Shown: piece by piece, positions 30,758 to 39,254 of the stretch
How positions within the stretch are numbered: position 1 is the stretch's first letter
How the letters are laid out: the number at the start of each line of letters is the position of its first letter
Virus record (IMG/VR): IMGVR_UViG_3300020034_000009
Coordinates: 1 to 64,000 of that record
Source: a virus
Direction: 5' to 3' (one strand)
DNA: 64,000 nt
Made by a program: the position numbers and the translations under genes
Notes under the pieces: model-generated
What the model was told of the DNA's origin: nothing
The model's input: only the letters and a program-made list of their open reading frames with translations
The model's database searches: none

Positions 30758-32018
30758 TTATTATTGTTGTTGTAAAGTTGCCAATTTCCCCTTTATCTAA
30801 ATCATAGAGGAAGGCTTTAGCTTGTTTTAGTGCCAAATATCCTTTAGAGTAATGCCATTCATCAGTACCACTGAGAGAAGGCAGTATCTCCACTTGAAAT
30901 CCATTATGTGTGTCCACAGAAATAAATTCTGTTTTTTTACTCTTATGCAAGTGACCTAGTTTAGCAAATCTAAACTTAGTATCTCCCCACAGCTTTGGCT
31001 GTTCTGTAGCAAAAATGATACCTAAATCGGACTGTTTCTCTTTGTCTCCATGAGTGAAAAGAAAGCTATTAAGACCAAACTGGTAATACTTCCTAAACTT
31101 AGGATCATTGTTAACATTAACATTATAATCATTGTGATACCATGCTTCTAGGATTTCTCCTAACATAAACATTGATGTAGAATCATGATTACCTCTGATG
31201 ATGGTTACATCTACAGGAGCAATTAGTTTCAGTTCATCAATAACTTCAATAAACAATTTCTTAGCAGCTTTAACAATTTTAGGAAATCTACCATCAGTAT
31301 CTTGAGGGGTTCCTGCTGTAGTAAGGTTTTCCGCGTTGTCTACATGGAGGCCGTCGTTGCCTAATGGTAGATGTATTCTTCCTATTTGTTCTAAGTTTAC
31401 TCTGCTAAGGAGTTCTTTAATAGCATCCTTATAACGAGATATAGCTATATCAATATCGTAATCGTTTCCTGATTCTGGATTCCATGCTAATTTACCTATG
31501 TGAATATCTGGAATAGAGAGTTCATAGAGTAATCCCTTCTTCTTACCATGCCTTATATTCCAAGCCTTAGCTGGTTTCTGTTCCCTAATTTCTTTGAGGA
31601 GAAGTTCCTTCTGAAGGATAAAGCTATTATCTACTTTCTTTTTACTTAGAAATGCTTTTACTTGCCAGTGCGGATGATCTTCATTTCCCCAGTAATTTTG
31701 TACATATTTGTCTATATTCCAAACACTTATATCAATCTTAGTGTACTCAATTAGTTCTTCTAAATTATGTATTTCTCTTTTAACTTCTGCTGTCAACTCT
31801 GCTGTTCCCTTCTTTATATCTTCAGTGAAGGTTCTAGCTTGTACTGTAATTTGTGGTCCTTTTGTGACTGTTAGCTTACCAGTTTCCTTGGTAGTTTGAC
31901 CCATGATTGAGTGAAAGTATTCGTTAAAAGCAACTGGGGACATTCCAAACTTTTCTGCTATATATCTTTTCCCTTTCTTCTGCTTCAAATACTTCTCAAT
32001 CTCTTGTTTTGCTGTCAT
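30747..32018 (-). CDS. Calcineurin-like metallophosphoesterase with N-terminal HTH
   Basis: 423 aa. Metal-binding motifs are complete: D171-I-H173, GND near 220-222 (as GNDGLHVDN), GNHD at 276-279, TH at 322-323 followed by GD, and GHLH at 355-358. Residues 1-40 look like a helix-turn-helix (KYLKQKKGKRYIAEKFGMSP). The substrate cannot be read from sequence; relatives include Mre11/SbcD-type nucleases and nucleotide phosphodiesterases. It is the first gene after the promoter at 32051-32083 and leads the tail/cargo operon. Confidence 0.85.
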   Translation of the reverse strand: MTAKQEIEKYLKQKKGKRYIAEKFGMSPVAFNEYFHSIMGQTTKETGKLTVTKGPQITVQARTFTEDIKKGTAELTAEVKREIHNLEELIEYTKIDISVWNIDKYVQNYWGNEDHPHWQVKAFLSKKKVDNSFILQKELLLKEIREQKPAKAWNIRHGKKKGLLYELSIPDIHIGKLAWNPESGNDYDIDIAISRYKDAIKELLSRVNLEQIGRIHLPLGNDGLHVDNAENLTTAGTPQDTDGRFPKIVKAAKKLFIEVIDELKLIAPVDVTIIRGNHDSTSMFMLGEILEAWYHNDYNVNVNNDPKFRKYYQFGLNSFLFTHGDKEKQSDLGIIFATEQPKLWGDTKFRFAKLGHLHKSKKTEFISVDTHNGFQVEILPSLSGTDEWHYSKGYLALKQAKAFLYDLDKGEIGNFTTTIINDK

Positions 32019-32050
32019 GTAAATGGTTTATAGATTTACTTAAAACTAGG

Positions 32051-32083
32051 ATAAAGGTAGGTATTATATATCAATGTGCCAAA
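32051..32083 (-). promoter_or_regulatory. Bacteroidetes-type promoter for the tail/cargo operon
   Basis: Minus strand: TTTG (32083-32080), 20-base spacer, TACCTTTA (32059-32052), starting about 33 bases before the ATG at 32018. The consensus is TTTG-N19-21-TAnnTTTG; only the last base differs. The -33 box lies in AATTTGG, as in the promoters at 54324 and 50914. It sits just after the terminator at 32138-32166, so a transcription unit ends and a new one begins here. Confidence 0.75.
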
Positions 32084-32137
32084 TTGTTCATTAACTATTT
32101 TCGTTAATTTGAAAATAAATTAACAGAATCCGTTAAC

Positions 32138-32197
32138 AAAAAAGCCTACAGGTTTCCCCATAGGCTAAACTTGGCTAAACCAATAAAAACCAAGTTT
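32138..32197 (-). terminator. Double hairpin terminator after a fibre gene
   Basis: Just after the stop at 32199, the minus strand forms a first hairpin (AAACTTGG/CCAAGTTT, 32190-32197 with 32167-32174) and a second (AGCCTA/TAGGCT with inner GG/CC, 32143-32166) followed by TTTTTT. The second is a standard intrinsic terminator. Confidence 0.85.
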
Positions 32198-32198
32198 A

Positions 32199-33617
32199 TT
32201 AAAGTGTTGTAGTACTTGTTGTTGTGCTTGATGTAGTACTAGTAGTTGTAGTAGTTGTAGTAGAAGGAATACAGCTATTAACCATGGCACAGAAGGAGGA
32301 CTTAGCTGAAGGGTTGGCATTCAAGTAGTTAAGGAGTTGAGTCCAAACTATACCAAAATCCACAGCATTATTAATAGTCATCTTATTGTTACCATTGTTA
32401 GTACTTACTACAGTAGTAATACCTGTAGAATTAGTACCAGCTTCCATTTTATCTTGTAAATAAGATGCAACAGGATCAGCTGATCTAACTTTAACCAGAC
32501 TATCATCCCCACCACCAGTACCTCCAGTACTATTAATAATAAACTTACCGGGGCTGCTAGATACATCAAAGCTAATTCCAGAGCCAGCTTCTAATTTTTC
32601 CTGAAGAGTTCCGGGATCAGCATCAGCACCATTAACAGCTACCCACTTATCTTGCTGAGAGGCAGGAGCAAGAGATACTGTTTTACCAGCACACACATCT
32701 CCTCCATCAGTTTGTCCAACAATAAAGTCAGCCGAGAAGGTTAAATTATTCTTAGTAAGAATATTCACCTTAGCTAACAAGGCTCCAAAGGCAGCTTGTA
32801 GGTTGTTGGCAACAGAGGAAGGTTTTGTTATACAATCCCATGTCAAATTGTTAATATCAAAAGCAGGAACTGCACAAGCCCTAGCCTTTAAGAGATTAAC
32901 TGTTGTAACTAAGCTATCATTAGTAGTTCCTCCAGAGAGACAACTAGCAGCATTATTAAAGCTAGGTAGTCCTGAAGGATCAGTACCAAGACCAAGCTCA
33001 TTTTTAAGTGTAAATATTTGAGCAATAACGTTATCAAATCCTTCTGCAATATTTGTTGGTGTACTAGACCCTGTATAAACAGCATCCCAATCTACAGTAG
33101 AAAGATTAATTTTACTATATAAATCAGAAAAGGTGACACAAAACTTATTAATAACTCCGGTAATACCATCATTAGGATTAATACCTGCTGAAGTACATGT
33201 AATACCTAAAGCATTAAGAGTATCCAGAGTAGCTTGTGTATTAGACCTGAAATTTTCAAATGTAGTATTAATAAATGTATCTAAAGTAGTAGTGAGATTA
33301 CAAGCATACTCTGAAATACCCTCAACAAAATCTTGTTCAGTATTAATAACCAATCCTAGACAGGAAGTATCATATAAAGAATAGTTACCAGATATGCTAC
33401 AAATCTTTTGATCCACCTTAATAAGAATATCTTCCAAGGAGTCGTTAGTCCTGATAGAAGAGCATGGGAGATTTGGACCAGTGTAGAAGGTACATCTAGC
33501 ATCTATAGTAGTAGCACAATCCCCACATCCCTCACAGCAATCACAGTCAGAGAAGACTGAATTGAAAGACTGAAGTGTGACAGGATTAATATTACTTTGA
33601 CAAGGAAGACAAGCCAT
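32199..33617 (-). CDS. Fibre protein with C-terminal Thr/Ser-rich tail
   Basis: 472 aa. MAC N-terminus with a Cys cluster (DCDCCEGCGDC), then the CTFYTG...SIRTNDSLEDIL module shared with the proteins at 33641 and at 1-154. The middle is Asn/Thr/Leu-rich, suggesting repetitive beta or helical fibre. The last 20 residues are nearly all Thr/Ser after CIPS. This follows the pattern of receptor-binding or head-fibre proteins with a shared anchor and variable shaft. It ends at the double-hairpin terminator. Confidence 0.7.
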   Translation of the reverse strand: MACLPCQSNINPVTLQSFNSVFSDCDCCEGCGDCATTIDARCTFYTGPNLPCSSIRTNDSLEDILIKVDQKICSISGNYSLYDTSCLGLVINTEQDFVEGISEYACNLTTTLDTFINTTFENFRSNTQATLDTLNALGITCTSAGINPNDGITGVINKFCVTFSDLYSKINLSTVDWDAVYTGSSTPTNIAEGFDNVIAQIFTLKNELGLGTDPSGLPSFNNAASCLSGGTTNDSLVTTVNLLKARACAVPAFDINNLTWDCITKPSSVANNLQAAFGALLAKVNILTKNNLTFSADFIVGQTDGGDVCAGKTVSLAPASQQDKWVAVNGADADPGTLQEKLEAGSGISFDVSSSPGKFIINSTGGTGGGDDSLVKVRSADPVASYLQDKMEAGTNSTGITTVVSTNNGNNKMTINNAVDFGIVWTQLLNYLNANPSAKSSFCAMVNSCIPSTTTTTTTSTTSSTTTSTTTL

Positions 33618-33640
33618 TTATTATTTATTTTAATATTAGT

Positions 33641-34705
33641 TTACGGAATATACATCATCCAGAGAGCTGCTATAGAGGGCTGTCTTACACTAATAGGTAC
33701 ACCATTACCAGTGCTACCTAATGTTATGTTTGTTAGTGAGGGCCTAGTATTAAGCTCTCCTTCTGTATCATTATTACCTACTGAAGCCTTACCTCCACCA
33801 TTAGCATCATCTTTAGATGTGTCTATCCCATGAAAGTGGCCCGGATCAACAACTGAGTGAGTATGTGAGGGGAGTTCTGGAACACTAAGTTTATGGAAGT
33901 TTTCTCCATTCTTATCACCTACACCATAATTTACATTAGCAGTACTATTAACAGCAGCATTTGGATTAACTACACCATCAAGGGCAGCACCGGGAACATT
34001 TCTAACAGCTCCTACAGTAACTCTACCTCTCTTATCTGGTGTACCATGTAACCCATTACAGAGAAATACTCTATCATAACCAACTGAAGCAAGTCCTGCT
34101 CCTGTAGAATCAAAATTAGCTAAAGAACCCCAATATTCATAGGCAACATTCTTAAGCATCTTTTCCTTTTCCTGAGGAATGTTATTACCACTACCATCTG
34201 GATTCTCTGGAGCAACATAGGTGATTTCCTTTACAAGTGTTGGTAAGTCATTCAGTTTAACATATGTAGTAGGAAGGGCATCAATAATTGACTTATGATA
34301 ACAAAGTAGATTAACAGCAGAGGCTAATATCTGATTAGACGTTGGGTTAGCTGGTAGACCAGTTAAACAGGCCGTATTAAAACTTACAGCAGGAGGTTTA
34401 GCAGCATCAACTAGATTCTTAAGAGTTTGCTGAGTATCTATTAATAGTTGAACTAAATTGACCAAGTTCTTTTCCTTGGCCTTAAATATAGTAAGCAAGA
34501 ATGGAGCATTATCTAATGTTACATCCTTAAGAACAATACCAGTGCCATTTAGAGCTGCAATTAAGTTATCTATAATAGCTTTATTAAGAAGAGAAAGTGG
34601 GTCACCCTTACATATATCAAAAAGAGGAATATCTTCTCCAGTATATTTTACACACTTATCTGGTAGAGGATCACCACAATTATTAAAACAGTCCTTACAG
34701 GCCAT
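33641..34705 (-). CDS. Tail fibre with phage tail-collar domain
   Basis: 354 aa. N-terminal Cys-rich anchor (MACKDCFNNCGD, then CVKYTGEDI). The C-terminal third has the collar-type signature: DKRGRVTVGA, LPSHTHSVVDPGHFHGI (a His-x-His pair like the metal-binding motif of short tail fibres), and the terminal VRQPSIAALWMMYIP. Such domains trimerise at fibre tips. The shared anchor with the neighbouring fibre suggests both attach to the same virion site. Confidence 0.8.
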   Translation of the reverse strand: MACKDCFNNCGDPLPDKCVKYTGEDIPLFDICKGDPLSLLNKAIIDNLIAALNGTGIVLKDVTLDNAPFLLTIFKAKEKNLVNLVQLLIDTQQTLKNLVDAAKPPAVSFNTACLTGLPANPTSNQILASAVNLLCYHKSIIDALPTTYVKLNDLPTLVKEITYVAPENPDGSGNNIPQEKEKMLKNVAYEYWGSLANFDSTGAGLASVGYDRVFLCNGLHGTPDKRGRVTVGAVRNVPGAALDGVVNPNAAVNSTANVNYGVGDKNGENFHKLSVPELPSHTHSVVDPGHFHGIDTSKDDANGGGKASVGNNDTEGELNTRPSLTNITLGSTGNGVPISVRQPSIAALWMMYIP

Positions 34706-34711
34706 ACTTTT

Positions 34712-34975
34712 TTATATTAATGTTTTGATTTTGGAAACGATTTGCTTATAGGAATAATTTCTGTAGAATTTCTTATTCTGTGCCAACCTCTTTAACATAC
34801 TCTTATAGAATATGAGATCACTTAATAGTCTTTCATTGGCCTTGCATTTAAGCATATAGGTTTCTTGATTGTATACACAGTTAGTTAACTCGCTGATTTT
34901 CTTATCAATAAGAATCAGAGTTTCCTCTGCTGCACTACAATTAAGACATTTCTTAAGAGAAAAGGATATGAACAT
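34712..34975 (-). CDS. Small helical protein, 87 aa
   Basis: Short helical protein (SLKKCLNCSAAEETLILIDKK) with a CxxC pair near the N-terminus and a basic C-terminal half (KKFYRNYSYKQIVSKIKTLI). Its start is overlapped by the end of the zinc-ribbon gene. Function unknown; its place in the fibre block suggests a virion accessory protein. Confidence 0.65.
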   Translation of the reverse strand: MFISFSLKKCLNCSAAEETLILIDKKISELTNCVYNQETYMLKCKANERLLSDLIFYKSMLKRLAQNKKFYRNYSYKQIVSKIKTLI

Positions 34976-35087
34976 ACTTAATTATTCTTTGTGCTATTCC
35001 CTGACATGCAGGGCAAAGCCCATTTATTGTTTGACAAAATTTAACTCTTGCACCACATCTGGTACAACTTACAAATCCACAGCCCAT
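34953..35087 (-). CDS. 44-aa zinc-ribbon protein
   Basis: ATG at 35087 to TAA at 34953. The sequence contains C8-x2-C11 (SCTRCG) and C25-x2-C28 (CPACQG), with further Cys at 3 and 18, so it can bind zinc. It starts next to the stop of the 179-aa gene and overlaps the next gene by 23 bases in another frame, a typical tight phage arrangement. Too short for default gene callers. Possible role: small virion or regulatory protein. Confidence 0.7.
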   Translation of the reverse strand: MGCGFVSCTRCGARVKFCQTINGLCPACQGIAQRIIKYVHILFS

Positions 35088-35088
35088 A

Positions 35089-35628
35089 TTATTTGGTTTT
35101 TAAAAAGTTATCAAGCATAGACTGAGCTAGTCTAAGCTTGTTCATAGCAGCTATATCATTGCACAAATTGGCATCAGCTATAGCTCCATTAATTAAATGA
35201 ATAATCCTATCCAGAGCATGTTTATCTTGATTTTTAATAGTTCCAGTACAGTTAGATATATCAGTAGCAAGGAAACCTTCCCCAAGCTGCCTTTCAATAG
35301 CCATGGTTCTGATAAAACTCTTCTCTACAAAATATTTGTCTGCTGGAGCTATAGTATATTTTACTTTCCATATACCATCTGGTAAATCTATCTGTCCACA
35401 TTCAGGATCAGGCTCAGTACATGATATACCAAGAGTGGTGCTGTTATAAATAGTTAGGTTTTTAGAAGTAAATGGTAGAGTAATTTTAGGATAGCTTGGA
35501 GGAGTAATTTGAATTGTAGGAGTAATAATTTGAAAGTTATCAGGATACCAACTGGTATCCCCAATGCCAAGCAATTCTACTTCCTGAGTCTCCAGTATTA
35601 GTAAATTAAGGTTAACCTTATTGTTCAT
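35089..35628 (-). CDS. Virion-associated protein, 179 aa, function unknown
   Basis: N-terminal beta-rich, Pro/Thr-rich half (IITPTIQITPPSYPKITLPF) and C-terminal helical half (HALDRIIHLINGAIADANLC). It overlaps the endolysin-like gene upstream by 11 bases. No motif that I recognise; context suggests a small capsid or fibre accessory protein. Confidence 0.65.
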   Translation of the reverse strand: MNNKVNLNLLILETQEVELLGIGDTSWYPDNFQIITPTIQITPPSYPKITLPFTSKNLTIYNSTTLGISCTEPDPECGQIDLPDGIWKVKYTIAPADKYFVEKSFIRTMAIERQLGEGFLATDISNCTGTIKNQDKHALDRIIHLINGAIADANLCNDIAAMNKLRLAQSMLDNFLKTK

Positions 35629-36157
35629 TATTAGATATTTTACCTGAGCTGTCTATAAAGATTCTCCTAACATTCTTAGGTTTTTCTATTTCATATAAAT
35701 TTCTAGCAGCTACTAGTCTATTTTTAGCTATTTCTGTAAATCCATAAGCATCAGATTGGTTTCCACCAAGTACATGATATGTATTCTTGGATTCAGCAAC
35801 ATAGAGACCTACATGTCCTCCTTCTGGCCTCTTAAATACAAGAGTGTCACCAAGTTCTGGTGTTTCCACAGGGTTTCCCCATTCTGCATATTTAAGAGCC
35901 CTAATTATATCATAGTTTCTAAGTCCCAATGGCTTACCTGAACTAATAATAACATAAGCATGAGCTGTAGCACACCAAGCCATTTCATCATCCTTAACAA
36001 TAGATTCTATTCCTAAGGCTTTAGCCCATTCTAGGATTATAGGATTATGTCTTGATCCTTTAACCTCTCTGATACCTACTAACTTAAGTGCCTCTAGAAG
36101 CATCCTAGGGGCTGGCTCATCTAGCAAATAACTGTATTTAGCTGGTACTGTACTCAT
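35618..36157 (-). CDS. NlpC/P60-CHAP-like peptidoglycan hydrolase (TIGR02594-like)
   Basis: 179 aa. Catalytic triad candidates: C62 in EMAWCATAHAYV, H115 in GGHVGLYV, and N133 in LGGNQSDAYGF. This order and spacing match the TIGR02594 group of phage cell-wall peptidases. No signal peptide. It starts 11 bases after the U-run of the terminator at 36168-36198, so its expression probably relies on partial readthrough. It could be an endolysin or a virion-borne wall hydrolase. Confidence 0.8.
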   Translation of the reverse strand: MSTVPAKYSYLLDEPAPRMLLEALKLVGIREVKGSRHNPIILEWAKALGIESIVKDDEMAWCATAHAYVIISSGKPLGLRNYDIIRALKYAEWGNPVETPELGDTLVFKRPEGGHVGLYVAESKNTYHVLGGNQSDAYGFTEIAKNRLVAARNLYEIEKPKNVRRIFIDSSGKISNNEQ

Positions 36158-36167
36158 GGTTTAAAAT

Positions 36168-36198
36168 AAAAAAGGGATAGGGAGTTTTTCCCTACCCC
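36168..36198 (-). terminator. Strong intrinsic terminator after the abundant virion protein
   Basis: Minus strand: GGGGTAGGGA, loop AAAAC, TCCCTATCCC, then TTTTTT. It is a 10-bp stem with one G.U pair, 31 bases after the stop at 36229. Confidence 0.9.
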
Positions 36199-36228
36199 TG
36201 TTAGGATAAAATATTGTTCTGTCTACTA

Positions 36229-37389
36229 TTAAGGAATCAGCGGAGCTGTAGTCGAAGTAGTAGTTGTAGAAGTTGTAGATGTGGTAGATGTGGTAGAGAC
36301 ATCAACACCAGAAGCATTCTGAGGAGCAGAACCAAGAGCTGCTGTAAGAGCAGTTTCAAAGGTTGTACCTGTACCAGTGGGGAAAGCTACAATAACTGTA
36401 AAGTCTTGGGCCACCTTATCTGTCCAGCTGAAATCATCATCATACTCTCTAGCAACGATATAATAAGTATCATAATATGCACCATCAACTACATAGGAAG
36501 TGAAAGCACCATTCCAATCTGGATTTTTATGTAAATGTTTGAAGTGGCCTGTCTGATAGCTGTAATACCTCTGTTCAAGCAACTTAATCTCAGCAGATGT
36601 ACCTGTGGGATATGTAGCCCTCTGGTTTACTGTGAAAGTACCAACTTGTTCACAAGAATCAGGAACATAAAAGTCAACACTCAAATCAGTACCAACTGTA
36701 ACAAAACCCCTGAAGGTAATTCTGTCTTGCTGGAATTGATTAGCTGTAATGTCAGAAGCCAAAGGTGACTGAACTGGCTGAGCCTTAGCAGCAGCCCTGA
36801 TAGCCGAAGTTGCACCACTACCTGTCCTAGAGAAGGAGAGGAAGGTAGACAACCTAACATCAGTACCATTAAACCTGTCTGGACCAGCTGCATTCAGTTT
36901 ACCTACTGCCTGATCAACAATATCCTGAATTTGCTGTGCTGAAAGTGTAGCACAAGGACTGTCACCACAATTGCAACATGGAGCCTTAACAACTACGCTT
37001 CTTGTAAAGCCGTTGTAATATCCAATGTTTACAATGTTGGAATGAATCCTAAAAGTGAAGATGATATTGTCATCACACTGGAAACTAAAGCCACCTAGTG
37101 TACCAATTTCCAAAGAAGCTGTATCTTCAGCGACTACTTTATACCAAGAGCTAATCCTAGTGGCCGCAATCTTATCTGATTTCTTACTTCCAAGACCGGG
37201 AACTTGCTCTCTTCTACCCTGAGCAATCTGAAACCATTTGGCAGCAGCAAGGTTACCTGCATTACCAATACTATAATCTGGTCTATACAAACCTATTGCT
37301 CCGGGAGCTAGGTCAGCAGCTATACCAGATGAGGCAAGAGTGCCATTGGTAGCTACAAATACTGTTACAAGAGAAAATCCGTTACCCAT
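36229..37389 (-). CDS. Abundant virion protein with Thr-rich C-terminus (candidate auxiliary capsid or head protein)
   Basis: 386 aa. Hydrophobic Gly/Ala-rich N-terminus, a CCNCGDSPC Cys patch near residue 138, a beta-rich C-terminal half, and a tail made of STT/TTS repeats. Its codons are richer in G/C-ending triplets than its neighbours, as in the major capsid gene, and it has its own strong terminator; both suggest high expression. The virion role (auxiliary capsid protein, head fibre or sheath-like) is not settled by sequence. Confidence 0.65.
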   Translation of the reverse strand: MGNGFSLVTVFVATNGTLASSGIAADLAPGAIGLYRPDYSIGNAGNLAAAKWFQIAQGRREQVPGLGSKKSDKIAATRISSWYKVVAEDTASLEIGTLGGFSFQCDDNIIFTFRIHSNIVNIGYYNGFTRSVVVKAPCCNCGDSPCATLSAQQIQDIVDQAVGKLNAAGPDRFNGTDVRLSTFLSFSRTGSGATSAIRAAAKAQPVQSPLASDITANQFQQDRITFRGFVTVGTDLSVDFYVPDSCEQVGTFTVNQRATYPTGTSAEIKLLEQRYYSYQTGHFKHLHKNPDWNGAFTSYVVDGAYYDTYYIVAREYDDDFSWTDKVAQDFTVIVAFPTGTGTTFETALTAALGSAPQNASGVDVSTTSTTSTTSTTTTSTTAPLIP

Positions 37390-37415
37390 TTTTATGAAAT
37401 TTTTTGTTTGTTTTT

Positions 37416-38141
37416 TTATTCGTCATTTTGTTTCCTACTCTGACTTGATTGAGCAGCAGGAATATTATCTGTGGACATTGCTAAGTCCTCTACTACTAAA
37501 TTAACCAGAGCTTCTTTTAGGTAGTACTCTAGTTCACAATCTTGTGTAACACTAATAGTACCATCTAGGTGTGTGTATCCCTCAATGTCAACCATCTGAG
37601 GGTACCTTATATAAGAGACGTATAGTTCTTCAGGTGTAAATGTACCATCTGTATATACTTCAATTTTATTACTTGTTAGAGTTGAGAATGTTTCCCTCCA
37701 GTCAAAATCTGGCCTCTCATTACTGTTGTTAAGGATTAACTGAACATCCTTGTGTTTAGCAAGGGAATTATTAACACTTAATCTGGCTCTACAGTCACCT
37801 TTCTTAGCTATAAGATAGGCATCTATATAGAACATATAAATGGGTACTAAATCTAATAAACTTGCCTCCCACTTATTTAAGTACTTATCAGCTAATTTTG
37901 GCTCTAGAGAATGGTTATCATAGGGTTCGATTAAGTTCTCTATGTCTTGGTATCTCTTTATGTTGCCCTCAAATCCTAACTGTAATATATTATTAGGGTT
38001 GAGTTTTGAAAGTACAAGTTTAATCTGATTACTGTTAATCGAAACTATCTTGTTTTCATCTGGAATAAACTGATGTTGTGAAGTGGCCTGTTTATTTAGT
38101 TTTAAGTCAATATCGTATAACAGGTCTTCAACTTTTATCAT
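37416..38141 (-). CDS. Head-tail connector/ring protein, 241 aa
   Basis: Acidic protein with an N-terminal helix (IKVEDLLYDIDLKLNK), a middle helical segment with aromatic residues, and a beta-rich C-terminus (YVSYIRYPQMVDIEGY). The pattern 'helices, then a YxxYIRYP strand' is common in crAss-like connector proteins that follow the capsid gene. Start and previous stop share base 38141. Confidence 0.65.
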   Translation of the reverse strand: MIKVEDLLYDIDLKLNKQATSQHQFIPDENKIVSINSNQIKLVLSKLNPNNILQLGFEGNIKRYQDIENLIEPYDNHSLEPKLADKYLNKWEASLLDLVPIYMFYIDAYLIAKKGDCRARLSVNNSLAKHKDVQLILNNSNERPDFDWRETFSTLTSNKIEVYTDGTFTPEELYVSYIRYPQMVDIEGYTHLDGTISVTQDCELEYYLKEALVNLVVEDLAMSTDNIPAAQSSQSRKQNDE

Positions 38142-39085
38142 TACAATTTTGTTGGTAAATCTTTAACTGCAAGCTTTTGTTCAAGCTCTACAAGGTCCAG
38201 TTGGTTTTTCTTATCCATGAAGTGAGCAAGCAAACTGTCCTTTCCTTGGAATACTGTTTGTTCTCCTTCCATGATTTTACCAGCTTTTCCCACTCTATAG
38301 ATTTGAGCACTTATGGCTTGGTTTACAATATCGTTAATCATAATCTTCTCATCATCCATACCAGCAAACTGGTTAAAAATAACAAGACTATCTGAGTTCA
38401 TGTATGGTCCTGTTTTCACAATACCATCTTTGAGGAATTGGTCAAGCATGTTATATACAACCTCTTCTCTCTCATTCTCAGTTATGGGTAGACCAACAAG
38501 CCTAGCTATTCTCCTACGTTTTTCTAAACCCCATGAGTTAATCTTAATGATTGCATCATTAGCAAGTTTACGTTTATTGTAGTTAATTTGAGTTTCTACT
38601 TCATCATCCTTCACATAGAAGTGTGTGTCAGCAGGATATTCTCCTCTCAAATAAGCTTCATAACTTGAAGCAATAGCTGGATGTACTCTAAGCCAATAAA
38701 AATCAATGGCTTGTGCAGGTTCATCTAGGTTAAAAATGTTATCACCATCTTTAAGTTTAGCTGGATTAAGTGTATCCCAATATCTGGAATAAGGACCTAA
38801 ATCTACATCTTCACCTAAGGCTAGTTTAATTTCCTTGAGTCTCTCCCTAATCTCTGCTTGTTTCTGCTCTCTAGTCTCTTTATCCTTAATGGAAAGAACT
38901 GATGGAGCTTCTGGATCAAGACCTGTTCTTCTTCTACCTGACCTATCCTTGTGGGGAAAAATCATTCTAAAGGTTCCGGGAAACATACTCATTCCTCTGT
39001 CCCTAAGGGATTTATCCATTGTGGCAAATTGAGCTTTGCTGTAGTCTTTAGGAATTACACTGATAACACCTGTTTTAGTACCCAT
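38141..39085 (-). CDS. Conserved crAss-like virion/assembly protein downstream of capsid gene, 314 aa
   Basis: Charged protein with a basic patch (FPHKDRSGRRRTG, residues 44-56), a long Lys/Glu helix, and a helical C-terminus. Its location, directly after the major capsid gene and before the connector, is conserved in crAss-like phages. No catalytic motif seen. It starts after a 170-base gap that holds the capsid terminator. Confidence 0.65.
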   Translation of the reverse strand: MGTKTGVISVIPKDYSKAQFATMDKSLRDRGMSMFPGTFRMIFPHKDRSGRRRTGLDPEAPSVLSIKDKETREQKQAEIRERLKEIKLALGEDVDLGPYSRYWDTLNPAKLKDGDNIFNLDEPAQAIDFYWLRVHPAIASSYEAYLRGEYPADTHFYVKDDEVETQINYNKRKLANDAIIKINSWGLEKRRRIARLVGLPITENEREEVVYNMLDQFLKDGIVKTGPYMNSDSLVIFNQFAGMDDEKIMINDIVNQAISAQIYRVGKAGKIMEGEQTVFQGKDSLLAHFMDKKNQLDLVELEQKLAVKDLPTKL

Positions 39086-39160
39086 AATATGTAGTTAATT
39101 GATTTTGTTAAGTTCCTCAGTATAGTAACGAGCTATAAACTGTTCTGCACAACTAAGGAA

Positions 39161-39208
39161 AAAAGTTTGAAGAAAGTCCCATAAGGTGGGAAACTAGGGA
39201 CTCTCTTC
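39161..39208 (-). terminator. Strong intrinsic terminator after the major capsid gene
   Basis: Minus strand: GAAGAGAGTCCC, 16-base loop, GGGACTTTCTTC, then AAACTTTTTT. The 12-bp stem has a single G.U pair and is followed by a six-T run. It would uncouple capsid expression from the downstream connector genes. Confidence 0.9.
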
Positions 39209-39215
39209 GGTGGGG

Positions 39216-39249
39216 AATAGCTAGTGACAAGTTTAGACCCCTAGCTATT
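39216..39249 (-). ncRNA. 3' UTR hairpin between capsid stop and terminator
   Basis: A perfect 9-bp stem (AATAGCTAG/CTAGCTATT) with a 16-base loop begins six bases after the capsid stop codon and precedes the terminator hairpin. CCCTAG at 39239-39244 could instead pair with CTAGGG at 39194-39199, so alternative folds exist. It may stabilise the capsid mRNA 3' end. Confidence 0.55.
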
Positions 39250-39254
39250 ATTAT

